Origin: Micropruina sp. | GTDB taxonomy: Bacteria > Actinomycetota > Actinomycetes > Propionibacteriales > Propionibacteriaceae | DNA: 10,376 nucleotides | Assembly: GCA_013693855.1 (NCBI GenBank) | Contig: CP059261.1 | Location: 1,393,769-1,404,144 of the forward strand | Direction: 5' to 3' | In this document: one piece after another, positions 1 to 7,213 of the stretch | How the letters are laid out: every line of letters begins with the position of its first letter | How positions within the stretch are numbered: the stretch's first letter is position 1 | Position numbers and translations under genes: made by a program | The notes under the pieces: generated by a model | Told to the model about the DNA's origin: nothing | The model's input: the letters and a program-made list of their open reading frames with translations, nothing else | Database searches by the model: none

Positions 1-291
1 CCCTCCGCTCAGCCCGCGGATCCGGTGCGACCCGCTCCCCGACCCGTCACGTCGCTGCAACATCGGCTCACGAAGGACTCCGTGGTGTGGACGTGGACGG
101 ATTCATCCGGCGGGGCGGTGCGGTACACCTACACGATCCGCCGCGCCGGCCAGCCCGACAAGTCCGGCAGCACCACCCTCACCGAGATCGACAGCGGACC
201 CGCGCGGGGCCGGGTGTGCATCGAGGTGATGGCGGTCAGCTCCGACGGACGTCCCTCCGCCCCGGTCGAGGATTGCGCCACGCTGCCGTAG
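1..291 (+). CDS. C-terminal end of an fn3/Ig-like domain protein (partial)
   Basis: The reading frame is open from the first base of the window to the TAG at 289-291, so this is the last ~96 residues of a longer protein. It starts with a Pro/Ala-rich stretch (linker-like) and continues into a beta-rich segment with alternating hydrophobic residues (VVWTWTD, YTYTIRR, GRVCIEVMAV). This resembles the last strands of a fibronectin type III or Ig-like domain. Two cysteines, in VCIEV and EDCATLP, could form a disulfide, which would fit a location outside the cytoplasm. It converges on the FHA gene with 42 nt between the two stops. Neighbouring FHA and fn3-like proteins are common around Ser/Thr kinase or phosphatase clusters in actinobacteria, but that is inference from context. 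The family assignment is tentative. Confidence 0.6.
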   Translation, partial: PSAQPADPVRPAPRPVTSLQHRLTKDSVVWTWTDSSGGAVRYTYTIRRAGQPDKSGSTTLTEIDSGPARGRVCIEVMAVSSDGRPSAPVEDCATLP

Positions 292-333
292 GCGGCGAGC
301 CCGCCGGTCGGCGCCAGCCGCGGACGAGGCCGG

Positions 334-1435
334 TCAGGTATCCCGGCCGCGGACCTCGACCACCACGCCCTCGCCGAGTTCGAGGCTGTCCCCTTCGGCG
401 AGTTCGACGCCCCGAACGCGACGAGTTCGGTGCGCGCCCCGTCCGGCCGCCGGATGACGGTGCCGTTGGACGAGCCGAGATCCATGACCGTCACCGGTCC
501 GTGGGGTCGGACATCACCACGCAGTGGGAGCGCGAGATCTCCGCGTCCGGACTTGGCACCCGCAGGGTCATCGCGGGCGGCCGTCCGCCGAGCGCCCGCA
601 TGTCGGGGTCGCGGCCGATGACCACGTCCCCGGTGACCGCGACCGGTGCCGTGCCGGCGAACACCAGCACGGGGACGCGGCGCGGCAGCGTCACCGGGCT
701 CGTGGGATTCGGCCGGGCCCGGTGCTGAGCCAGCCGGGCTTGGGAGATGGTGGCGTCGTAGGCCTCTGTGGGGTCGACGGGGAGGGGGTCGGGAACGTGA
801 ACGGGCTGGCCGCGGACGGACTCGCCGGTGACGGACTCACCGAGGGCCCCGGCTCGCCGGCCCCGTGTGGCGGTGGGTAGGCCAGCGTCGGGGCCTGCCG
901 GTAGGTGAGTTCCGGGTCTACGTCCGACGGGGAGCGACGCCGGCGCAGCCGCGTCCGGCACCTGGACGGCGGCAGTAACGGCGACGTCCGGGAGCGCCGT
1001 CTCAGTCGCCGGGGCGGGACTCGCGGCGGGCGCGCCCGTGACGCCCGGGTACCCGATCCGCACGACGCCGGCGGCGGCGGTGCCATGCCACAACGGCAGC
1101 CACGGGCCCGTGAGGGCGTCCTGTGCCACCACCTCCAGCGCCACGTACTCGGCGGGGTCCAGTTGCGCGCCGAGGAAGTCCTCGGTCCAGGTGTCGGGCT
1201 CGTCGTGGCCGTACCGCCAGGCACGCACCGTGAGCCCGCCCTGCACGGTCATCAGCGGCAGGGGAGCGGCGAGGTCGAGCAGGAAGGCGCGGTGCCGGCC
1301 CGAGGCCAGGGACGTCGCGAACCGAGCCGGTTCGAGGTGGCCGGTGACCACCTGATGTGCGGGTTCGAGCAGATCCGCGGTCACCAGGGCCACCCCAAAG
1401 GCCCGGTGACGACGTACGAACCCGTGCCGCGGCAT
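334..1435 (-). CDS. FHA (forkhead-associated) domain protein, broken by two apparent frameshifts
   Basis: The start is the ATG at 1435-1433, preceded by AGGTGGG (1451-1445) at 9-nt spacing. The N-terminal ~150 residues form a domain I do not recognise, followed by a Pro/Ala-rich linker and a C-terminal FHA domain, a phosphothreonine-peptide-binding module. FHA hallmarks visible are VVIGRDPDM, ISRSH and DLGSSNGT. The frame breaks twice within the FHA domain. The first frame ends ...HCVVMSDPTDR-stop near 491, while DLGSSNGT sits in the next frame. The second break is near 410, after which the last strands (VELAEGDSLELGEGVVVEV) read to the TGA at 336-334. Adding one C (minus strand) to the run at 506-503 and one G to the run at 413-410 restores a continuous protein of about 367 residues ending in a complete FHA domain. 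The domain assignment is secure. Whether the gene is broken in the organism is doubtful. Confidence 0.8.
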
Positions 1436-1576
1436 TGGACGTGTCCCACCTGGAACATCCCGGCCCCCTTCCGACCGCCGGTCCGGACGGTCGCCGGTGC
1501 CATTCTTCCGTCTCCGGCTGTGCTTCGTGGGCGTTCCGTCTCCGCACCCGCCCCGCCGCGCCGTCCCGCGCCCGGC

Positions 1577-1582
1577 TAGGCT
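1577..1582 (+). promoter_or_regulatory. -10 hexamer TAGGCT of the prs promoter (leaderless start)
   Basis: TAGGCT is a typical actinobacterial -10 variant. It ends 8 nt before the GTG at 1591, so transcription should begin at or within a base or two of the start codon. No Shine-Dalgarno sequence precedes this GTG, and no clear -35 hexamer is visible in the GC-rich stretch upstream. Confidence 0.55.
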
Positions 1583-1590
1583 GTTCGGTC

Positions 1591-2550
1591 GTGAGCGACA
1601 TCACCGTGTTCTCTGGTTCGGCCCACCCGGAGTTCGCCGAGGAGGTCTGCGAGCTCCTCGGGGTCGACCTCTCTCCGGCCCGGACCACCCGGTTCAGCAA
1701 CGACTGCCTACAGGTCCAGTTGCGCGGCAACTGCCGCAAACGGGACGTGTTCATCGTCCAGCCCCTCGTGCCGCCGGTGCAGGAGAACCTCGTCGAGTTG
1801 CTGCTGATGCTCGACGCCGCGCGCGGCGCTTCCGCCGGGCACATGACCGTGGTGATGCCGCACTACGCGTACGCACGCTCGGACAAGAAGGACGCCCCGC
1901 GGATCTCGATCGGGGCCCGGCTGGTCGCCGACCTGCTGCACAAGGCCGGTGCGCAGCGGGTGGTGACGATGGCCCTGCACTCCCCACAGGTGCATGGCAT
2001 GTTCGAGATGCCGGTCGACCACCTGAACGCGACCGAGGTGCTGGCCCGGCACTTCCGGCAGCGGGATCTGACCAACACGGTCGTGGTGTCACCGGACTTC
2101 GGCAACGTCAAGGAGGCCAACCACTTCGCCCGCGCCCTGGACGCGCCGGTGGCCGCCGGCGCGAAGCGCCGCCTCGCCGACGACCGGGTGGTGATCGACG
2201 CGATCGTGGGCGACGTGAAGGACAAGGACGTGATCGTCCTCGACGACGAGATCGCCACGGCGGGCTCGCTGGTGGAGTTGTTCGACCACCTGCGCGAGAT
2301 CGGGGTGCGCTCGATCTCGGCGGCCTGCGTCCATGGCCTGTTCACGGGGCCGGCGATCGACCGGCTGAAGGCGCAGCCGGACCTGCGCGAGATCGTCACC
2401 ACCAACACCGTCCCCGTGCCGGACGCCAAGCGGCTGCCCAACCTCACCGTGCTGTCGGTCGCGCCGCTCTTCGCCGAAGCCATGCGGCGGATCAACAATG
2501 GAGAGTCGATCTCGTCGCTGTTCTCCGACGAGGTCACCCACGGAGCCTGA
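1591..2550 (+). CDS. prs: Ribose-phosphate pyrophosphokinase (PRPP synthetase), divergent paralogue
   Basis: PRPP synthetases transfer pyrophosphate from ATP to ribose 5-phosphate, giving PRPP for nucleotide, histidine, tryptophan and NAD synthesis in the cytoplasm. The 319-residue product has the family length and architecture: SGSAHPEFAEEV at the N-terminus, YARSDKK (94-100), LHSPQVHGMF (129-138), SPDFG (167-171), a KRR flexible loop (192-194), DDEIATAGS (218-226), and the C-terminal VLSVAPLFAEAM segment. The divalent-ion ligands H130 and D169 are kept. Two usually conserved positions differ: the Asp of the DLH motif is Ala (MALH), and the ribose-phosphate loop reads IATAG instead of the usual IDTAG. 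It may therefore be a second, divergent Prs rather than the housekeeping copy. The GTG at 1591 was chosen because SDITVFSGS matches family N-termini and a -10 lies directly upstream. It leads a plus-strand cluster, with 9 nt to the next gene. Confidence 0.88.
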   Translation: MSDITVFSGSAHPEFAEEVCELLGVDLSPARTTRFSNDCLQVQLRGNCRKRDVFIVQPLVPPVQENLVELLLMLDAARGASAGHMTVVMPHYAYARSDKKDAPRISIGARLVADLLHKAGAQRVVTMALHSPQVHGMFEMPVDHLNATEVLARHFRQRDLTNTVVVSPDFGNVKEANHFARALDAPVAAGAKRRLADDRVVIDAIVGDVKDKDVIVLDDEIATAGSLVELFDHLREIGVRSISAACVHGLFTGPAIDRLKAQPDLREIVTTNTVPVPDAKRLPNLTVLSVAPLFAEAMRRINNGESISSLFSDEVTHGA

Positions 2551-2559
2551 GGAGCACCG

Positions 2560-2868
2560 ATGACCGAGGAGATCCGCGACTCGCTCCCGCAGTTGCCGCC
2601 AGAACCCCACCGGGGCTCGGCGCACGAGGAACTGGACGAGTGGCACGAGCGGCTGGAGCGGGAACACAACGGCGGCCCCCGCGTGTTCGACGACGGCACG
2701 CTCAACGACAGTGCCGTGCACGAGCGGGTGCGGCGGGAGCCCAGGGCCGGTGGCGGGGCTGTCGACGACGACAGCGACGACGCGGCGGACGACCCGTCCG
2801 GGCTGCAACCGTGGGAGGGGTCCCGTTCGTTCCAGGAGCATGAAGGCAGCAACGAAGACCGAGGCTGA
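2560..2868 (+). CDS. Small acidic hydrophilic protein of unknown function
   Basis: This 102-residue protein has no recognisable domain. It is hydrophilic and strongly charged, rich in Glu, Asp and Arg, with an acidic run (VDDDSDDAADD) near residues 68-78 and no hydrophobic segment, so it is probably cytoplasmic and partly disordered. The ATG at 2560 has AGGAG at 2550-2554 with 5-nt spacing; that Shine-Dalgarno overlaps the prs stop codon, so translation is likely coupled to prs. Its 3' end overlaps the sigma factor start (2840) by 29 nt. The strong ribosome site and operon position argue for a real gene. No function can be assigned. Confidence 0.6.
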   Translation: MTEEIRDSLPQLPPEPHRGSAHEELDEWHERLEREHNGGPRVFDDGTLNDSAVHERVRREPRAGGGAVDDDSDDAADDPSGLQPWEGSRSFQEHEGSNEDRG

Positions 2869-3343
2869 GTTCACCGCCTTCGTGGCCAATGCGGGTCCCG
2901 GCCTCGCCAGGACCGCCGCGTTGCTGACGGGCAACCGGACCACTGCCGACGACCTGCTGCAGGAGGCCCTCGTCCGGGTCTACCTGAACTGGCCCAAGGT
3001 GATTCCGGGTGCCGAGAAGGCGTACGCGCGCCGCGTCATGAGCAACCTGGCCACCGACTGGTGGCGCCGCGCACGCTGGGAGCGCGTCGGCCCGCCACCC
3101 GAGCGATCCGTCTGGTCGCCGACCAACGAGGTGGACGACGATGACGCGTTCCTGCGCCACCTGGCCGGGCTCAGCGCGCGCGAGCGCGCCGTCCTGGTGC
3201 TGCGGTTCCACGCAGACCTCACCGAGGCTCAGGCCGCCGAGGAACTCGGCCTGCCGCTCGGCACCGTCAAATCACTGGCAGCGCGCGCTCTGGCGAAACT
3301 GCGCACGACGCTGACCCTGGAGCCCTCGGGGAGCAATCAATGA
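2840..3343 (+). CDS. SigE-family (ECF) RNA polymerase sigma factor
   Basis: This 167-residue protein has only sigma regions 2 and 4, as in extracytoplasmic-function sigma factors, which direct RNA polymerase to stress or surface regulons. Region 2 covers roughly residues 10-80 (EFTAFVANAGPGLARTAALL, DDLLQEALVRVY, AYARRVMSNLATDWWRR). Region 4 covers 105-157 with the helix-turn-helix LTEAQAAEELGLPLGTVKSL. Wording and length fit the actinobacterial SigE-like group. The ATG at 2840 matches the usual N-terminus; AGGAG (2834-2838) lies only 1 nt before it, so translation may depend on coupling from the overlapping upstream gene. The frame is open further upstream, to 2711, but that part is low-complexity and overlaps the preceding gene. 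The stop overlaps the next start as ATGA, suggesting coupled expression with the membrane partner. Confidence 0.9.
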   Translation: MKAATKTEAEFTAFVANAGPGLARTAALLTGNRTTADDLLQEALVRVYLNWPKVIPGAEKAYARRVMSNLATDWWRRARWERVGPPPERSVWSPTNEVDDDDAFLRHLAGLSARERAVLVLRFHADLTEAQAAEELGLPLGTVKSLAARALAKLRTTLTLEPSGSNQ

Positions 3344-4178
3344 ACGCCACCTACGAAGAACGCCTGCGCGAACGCATGGCCGCGCTTACCGTGTCGCCGA
3401 CCCACGATGTGGCCGCCCGCGCCGTCGGAAAGGCCCGCCGCCGTCGGTTGACCCACCTGGTGGTCGCCGTCCTCGCCCTGGTCGGTGTCGCGGCGCTGGC
3501 GCTGACGCTGTGGCGTCCGCCCGTCTTCTGGGCGGTCCCCGAACCCGACCCGCTGGGCACCCGGTCGGGGCCCCGCCCACAACGTCCGCGCCCGTGGCCA
3601 CCCCGACATCCTCGCCGTCGCGCGTCCCTGGCTCCCCGACGGTCTCGTCGCCGGTTCCGAGCGCGTCCGGCCCGGCGACCGCGGCGGCCGCACTGCGCCT
3701 CGACGGGGTGGGCCGGCTCACGCTCGGCATGTCCGTGGCGCAGGCCCAGCGCGCCGGCCTGCTGGTGGACCACCCGGACTTCCAATGCGGCACCGTGATG
3801 ACGGCGACGTTCGAGCGGCAGTACCCGGGCGTGTACCCCGACTGGGGTCAACGGGGTCCGCTCCGCGGGATCCTGGTCAAGGACGTCGATCGCTATCGGA
3901 CGGACCGGGGCATCGGGATCGGGTCGACGCTGGAGCAGGTCCGAGCGGCCTACGGCGCCGAACTGAGCGAACTGCCCCGGACCACGACCTACTTCGACGA
4001 CATCTCCAACGAAGCCGCCGGCGCGTGGCTGGGCAGCAAGGTGCGGGTCATCACCAACGGCAAGCGGTACCTGGCGTTGCTGATCCCGGCCTCCGGGGAC
4101 GGCGCGGGCACGGTCACGGGGCTGTGGATCGGCGGCATCAACGCCAAGGGTCAGCTCGTGACGGTGAAGGGCTGCTGA
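3340..4178 (+). CDS. Membrane-anchored protein paired with the sigma factor (one apparent frameshift)
   Basis: The ATG at 3340 overlaps the sigma stop (ATGA). Residues 1-37 are polar and end in KARRRR. One transmembrane segment follows at about 38-57 ([21 protein letters not shown]), then a Pro/Ser/Thr linker, then a soluble C-terminal domain. The Arg-rich cytoplasmic side predicts an extracytoplasmic C-terminus. That domain contains [16 protein letters not shown], a [16 protein letters not shown] motif and a C-terminal VKGC, with another Cys in DFQCGT. The frame shifts at GGGGCCCC (3567-3574): upstream reads ...DPLGTRSG, downstream [13 protein letters not shown]. One extra G joins them into about 279 residues. 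Topology and coupling suggest a regulator or sensor of the sigma factor, but no zinc-binding anti-sigma motif is visible, so the role is inference. Confidence 0.72.
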
Positions 4179-4214
4179 GCGAGCCGCGGCACCGGTCGCA
4201 CCGCCGGGTGCACC

Positions 4215-4220
4215 TAGGAT
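4215..4220 (+). promoter_or_regulatory. Possible -10 hexamer TAGGAT upstream of dapB
   Basis: TAGGAT lies 28 nt before the dapB ATG, leaving room for a short 5' leader that carries the ribosome site. Unlike the other promoters in the window, this one would give a leadered mRNA. No good -35 is seen. An imperfect hairpin (GCACCGG at 4190-4196 pairing with CCGGGTGC at 4205-4212) partly overlaps the spacer region. Confidence 0.35.
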
Positions 4221-4248
4221 GACCCTCACGCGCGTGAGGAGGCTCTCG

Positions 4249-4983
4249 ATGAAGGTGGCGGTGTTCGGATCCCGGGGACGGATGGGGGCCGAGGTGATGG
4301 CGGCGATCAGCGCGTCCCCCGACTTGGAGCTGGTGGCGGCGGTCGACGCCGGGGACGATCGGGCCGCGGTGGAGGCTGCGGACGTGGTCGTCGACTTCAC
4401 CAACCCCGACGCGGTCGAGGACAACATCGGCTGGTGCCTGGAACGGGGCATCCATGCGGTCGTCGGCACGTCCGGCTTCGACGAGGCCAAGTTGGACCGG
4501 GTGCGCGCGCTCGTCGAGGCACAGCCGACGGCGAACGTGCTGGTGGCGCCCAACTTCTCGATCGGCGGGGTCCTGATGATGCGGTTCGCCGAACTGGCCG
4601 CCCCGTTCTTCGAGTCCGCGGAGGTCATCGAGTTGCACCACCCCAACAAGGTCGACGCGCCGTCAGGCACCGCGCTCAACACCGCCGAGCGGATCGCGGA
4701 GGCCAGGGCTGCGGGGGCTCGCTGAGCCCCGGACGCCACCACCTCCGACCCCGACCACGCGCGCGGTGCCGCCGTGGGCGGGGTGCACGTGCACGCCGTC
4801 CGGCAGCGCGGGCTGTTCGCCAACCAGCAGGTCCTGTTCGGCAACGAGGGCGAGGCGCTGACCATCGTCCACAACTCGTTCACCCGCGCCTCGTACATGC
4901 CGGGCGTGCTGGCCGCGGTGCGTGCCGTCGGGTCGCGCCCCGGACTCACCGTCGGCATCGACGCCATCCTCGGGCTGGACTGA
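4249..4983 (+). CDS. dapB: 4-hydroxy-tetrahydrodipicolinate reductase, interrupted by an in-frame TGA
   Basis: DapB reduces hydroxy-tetrahydrodipicolinate with NAD(P)H in the diaminopimelate/lysine pathway. The ATG at 4249 has GAGGAGG (4236-4242) at 6-nt spacing and gives the family N-terminus [13 protein letters not shown] with the dinucleotide-binding glycines. Further motifs are [33 protein letters not shown], and the catalytic [15 protein letters not shown] with H130 and K134. A TGA at 4723-4725 stops the protein after residue 158, but the same frame resumes with [33 protein letters not shown] and [20 protein letters not shown], all typical of the DapB C-terminal part. The total, 244 codons, is normal family length. 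Either one codon is mutated, or there is a base missing in GGGGG (4713-4717) and a compensating extra G after 4730; that reading gives AAGGSLSPDATT, closer to the family. The ATG at 4219 is in frame but lies outside the family N-terminus. Confidence 0.88.
4714..4730 (+). repeat. Perfect 7-bp hairpin containing the dapB internal stop
   Basis: GGGGCTC (4714-4720) and GAGCCCC (4724-4730) are perfect inverted repeats around a 3-nt loop. The interrupting TGA spans the loop/stem junction. Stable GC hairpins like this are typical places for sequencing or polymerase errors, which bears on whether the stop is real. Confidence 0.7.
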
Positions 4984-4987
4984 GCCG

Positions 4988-5677
4988 TTGCGCCGGTTGC
5001 TGGTCGTCCTGGCCGTCCTGGTCCTGTTGGGCGGGGCGGCGGTCGGCGGCGAACTGTGGACGCGCACCTACCTGGCCGACCAGATCGCCCAAGGGCTGCA
5101 ACGCGAACTCGCCCTCTCCGGGCCGCCCGCGGTGAGCCTGACGGGTGGGCCGGTGCTCGTCGGGCTCGCCCGGCAGCGACTCGACGGGGTCCACGCGGAG
5201 ACCGCAGCCTGGCCGATGACGATCAGCGGCTATCAGGTGACGCTGCGCGACCCGGTGGTGGACGCGACCGGCATCGCCATCAAGGGCAGGGATGCGGTCA
5301 TCGGACGGCTCGCCGCCACCGCGCGGCTCGACACCGCCGATCTGTCCACGTTGGCCGGTGTCCCGGTACAGACCGACAACGGCCGGCTGGCCATCGACTA
5401 CTCGGTGACCGTGCTGGGCCAGGAGTTGACCGCCCGCGTCAGCGGCGTCCCGGAACTCGACCCGCAAGCCCAGACCCTGAAGATCGGGGACGCCCAGATC
5501 AGCGTCGTGGGCTTTCCGCTGACCCCGGAGCTGTCCCAGCAACTCGTCGACCAGGTGGTGAAACCGATTCCGGTGACGCTGGACTACGGCCTGAAACTCG
5601 AAGCGATCCGGGTGGCCGCCGACGGACTGACGTTGCAGGTGACCGGTCAGGACGTCGTCCTGCCCTGGCGCCGCTGA
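4988..5677 (+). CDS. DUF2993 (LmeA-like) exported protein
   Basis: This 229-residue protein has an N-terminal signal or membrane segment (RRLLVVLAVLVLLGGAAVGG), then a soluble domain of the DUF2993 type: a helical ADQIAQGLQREL stretch, then beta-rich repeats (VSLTGGPVLVGLARQRLDGVHAETA, GYQVTLRDPVVDATGI). In mycobacteria the DUF2993 protein LmeA acts at the cell envelope in lipomannan elongation and binds phospholipid. A similar envelope or lipid role here is inference. The TTG at 4988 was chosen because it places RRLL directly before the hydrophobic segment and lies 4 nt after the dapB stop, which fits translational coupling. Earlier in-frame starts lie inside dapB and would add a Pro/Ser-rich tail in front of the signal. 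Confidence 0.75.
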   Translation: MRRLLVVLAVLVLLGGAAVGGELWTRTYLADQIAQGLQRELALSGPPAVSLTGGPVLVGLARQRLDGVHAETAAWPMTISGYQVTLRDPVVDATGIAIKGRDAVIGRLAATARLDTADLSTLAGVPVQTDNGRLAIDYSVTVLGQELTARVSGVPELDPQAQTLKIGDAQISVVGFPLTPELSQQLVDQVVKPIPVTLDYGLKLEAIRVAADGLTLQVTGQDVVLPWRR

Positions 5678-5711
5678 CTTCCTCCACCTTCCGGGGGCGG
5701 GTGCGACCGGC

Positions 5712-6752
5712 TCAGAGCGGGTTGGGCACTTCCTCGCCGGGACGGACAGGGCCGGGCGGGGTGCCGTCCCCGAACGGCCGGCCGCCGAGCGCCTCTCGTC
5801 CGTGCGGGGTGAGCCAGCCGCCCAGATCCGGCCCCTTCGGCACGATCGAGAGCGGGTTCAGGTCGGTGTGGACGACGTAGTAGTGCCGCTTGATCTGGAC
5901 GAAGTCGACGGTGTCGCCGAAGCCGGGGGTCTGGTACAGGTCGCGGGCGTAGCCCCACAGGTTCGGCAGGTCGACCAGCCGCTGCCGGTTGCACTTGAAG
6001 TGGCCGTGGTAGACGGGGTCGAACCGGACGAGCGTGGTGAACAGCCGCACGTCGGCCTCGGTGATCGATCCGCCCATCAGGAACCGCCGGGTGGCCAGGC
6101 GTTCCTCCAGCCAGTCCAGGGCGGTCCACAGCCGGTCGTGCGCGGCGTCGTAGGCCTCCTGGGTGCCGGCGAAGCCGCACTGGTAGACGCCGTTGTTGAC
6201 CTCGGTGAAGATACGCCGCATCACCTCGTCCAACTCGTCGCGGAGGTGCGCGGGGTAGAGGTCGGGGGCGCCGGGACGGTGATACGCGGTCCACTCGGTG
6301 GCGAAGTCGAGGGTGATCTGGGCGAAGTCGTTGGTGACCACCTGCCCGGTTGCGATCTCGACGATGGCCGGGACGGTGATCCCGCGCGGGTAGCCGGGGA
6401 AGCGGGCCTCGTAGGCGTCCTTGAGCCGACCGATGCCGAGCACGGGATCGATCCCGCCCGGGTCGAGGTCGAACGTCCAGGAGTCGGCGTCGTGGGTGGG
6501 GCCGGGCAGGCCGACCGAGATCGCGTCCTCCAGGCCCAGCAGGCGCCGGACGATCAGGGTGCGGTTCGCCCAGGGGCAGGCCCGGGCGGCGACGAGCCGG
6601 TAGCGGCCGGCTTCGACGGGCCACTCGTCCGGGGCGCTGGGGTGCGCGACGATCCGGTCGGTGATGTACCGGCTGTCGCGGACGTACTCCTTGCCCTTCG
6701 CGGAGTACACCCCGCCCTGGGCGTGCTCAGCGGCCTCCGGAGAATGATTCAT
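5712..6752 (-). CDS. Glutathionyl-hydroquinone reductase-like protein (xi-class GST, YqjG/ECM4 family)
   Basis: The 346-residue product has the full family length and layout: a thioredoxin-fold N-terminal half with ACPWANR (catalytic Cys59 in CPWA), the insert GLPGPTHDADSWTFD, the cis-Pro region ITVPAIVEI, then an all-helical C-terminal half with EVNNGVYQCGFAGTQEAYD, GGSITEADVRLFTTLVRFDPVY and NLWGYARDLYQTPGF. Family members reduce glutathionyl-hydroquinones. Actinobacteria mostly make mycothiol instead of glutathione, so the true thiol partner here is uncertain. The ATG at 6752 is directly behind a -10 hexamer on the minus strand. The gene converges on the DUF2993 gene with 34 nt between stops, and its upstream side abuts the first repeat array. 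Confidence 0.92.
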   Translation of the reverse strand: MNHSPEAAEHAQGGVYSAKGKEYVRDSRYITDRIVAHPSAPDEWPVEAGRYRLVAARACPWANRTLIVRRLLGLEDAISVGLPGPTHDADSWTFDLDPGGIDPVLGIGRLKDAYEARFPGYPRGITVPAIVEIATGQVVTNDFAQITLDFATEWTAYHRPGAPDLYPAHLRDELDEVMRRIFTEVNNGVYQCGFAGTQEAYDAAHDRLWTALDWLEERLATRRFLMGGSITEADVRLFTTLVRFDPVYHGHFKCNRQRLVDLPNLWGYARDLYQTPGFGDTVDFVQIKRHYYVVHTDLNPLSIVPKGPDLGGWLTPHGREALGGRPFGDGTPPGPVRPGEEVPNPL

Positions 6753-6758
6753 CGTTCA

Positions 6759-6764
6759 ATCATA
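6759..6764 (-). promoter_or_regulatory. -10 hexamer TATGAT for the xi-class GST gene
   Basis: On the minus strand TATGAT (one mismatch to TATAAT) is followed by 6 nt and then the ATG, predicting a leaderless mRNA. It sits just outside the first repeat array, whose first core begins near 6779, so any -35 contact would fall in or next to repeat DNA. Confidence 0.6.
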
Positions 6765-6773
6765 CCGTGGGGG

Positions 6774-7200
6774 TGCGCGGTTGAGCTTGTCGACCAGGCT
6801 CCAGTGCGAGCGGAGTTCCGGTGCGGCGGTTGAACCGTCCACGGTGCGGCGGTTGAGCTTGTCGAAACCCCGCCACCGCACGCGTGGGTACCGCGGCGGT
6901 TGAGCCTGTCGAAACCCCGCCAGCACGCGTGGGCTGCTGCGGCCGTCGAGCTTGTCAACCCAGCGCCAGTGCGAGCGGGGTTGCTGCGGCGGTTGAGAGT
7001 GTCGAGACCGCGCGAGCACGCGTGGGTTGCTGCGGCGGTTGAGCCTGTCGATACCCCGCCAGCACGCGTGGGCTGCTGCGGCGGTTGAGCTTGTCGAAAC
7101 CCCGCGCCAATCCCGTGGGTTGCTGCGGCGGTTGAGCGTGTCGATACCCCGCCACCGCGCGTGGGTTGCTGCGGCGGTTGAGCCTGTCGAAACCCGCGCC
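6774..7200. repeat. Repeat array 1: about 10 tandem units of 46-47 bp
   Basis: This gene-free stretch is filled by a tandem repeat whose units begin GCGGCGGTTGAG. Unit starts are at 6774, 6823 (a 23-bp half unit), 6846, 6893, 6939, 6986, 7032, 7078, 7125 and 7171, a steady 46-47 bp spacing after the half unit. Each holds a 19-bp core such as GGTTGAGCCTGTCGAAACC, then a variable segment often ending GCGTGGGTTGCT. All cores face the same way. Cores at units 3, 4, 8 and 10 have perfect GGTT/AACC arms, and three others (6, 7 and 9) differ at one arm position. Reading frames crossing it are low-complexity artefacts. It lies downstream of the GNAT gene and upstream of the GST gene. Confidence 0.9.
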
Positions 7201-7213
7201 GCGGCGAAGGGAC

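Noticed and set aside
1357..1590. N-terminal extension of the PRPP synthetase
   Set aside because: The frame is open back to 1357, but the added residues are low-complexity, lie partly opposite the FHA gene start, and precede a -10 hexamer. Family proteins begin at the GTG at 1591.
4190..4212. Rho-independent terminator after the sigma partner gene
   Set aside because: The stem is imperfect with a bulge, there is no U-tract, and it overlaps the likely dapB promoter region.
3351..4967. Long minus-strand open frame opposite the sigma partner and dapB
   Set aside because: It is antisense to genes with clear family motifs and contains no recognisable domain; long antisense frames are expected at this GC content.
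5802..6833. Plus-strand 343-codon frame opposite the GST-like gene
   Set aside because: It mirrors a gene with complete family motifs and has itself a low-complexity Val/Gly-rich translation.
6774..7200. CRISPR array
   Set aside because: The spacing is regular, but the segments between cores are similar to each other rather than unique spacers, the repeat itself varies, and no cas genes are nearby.
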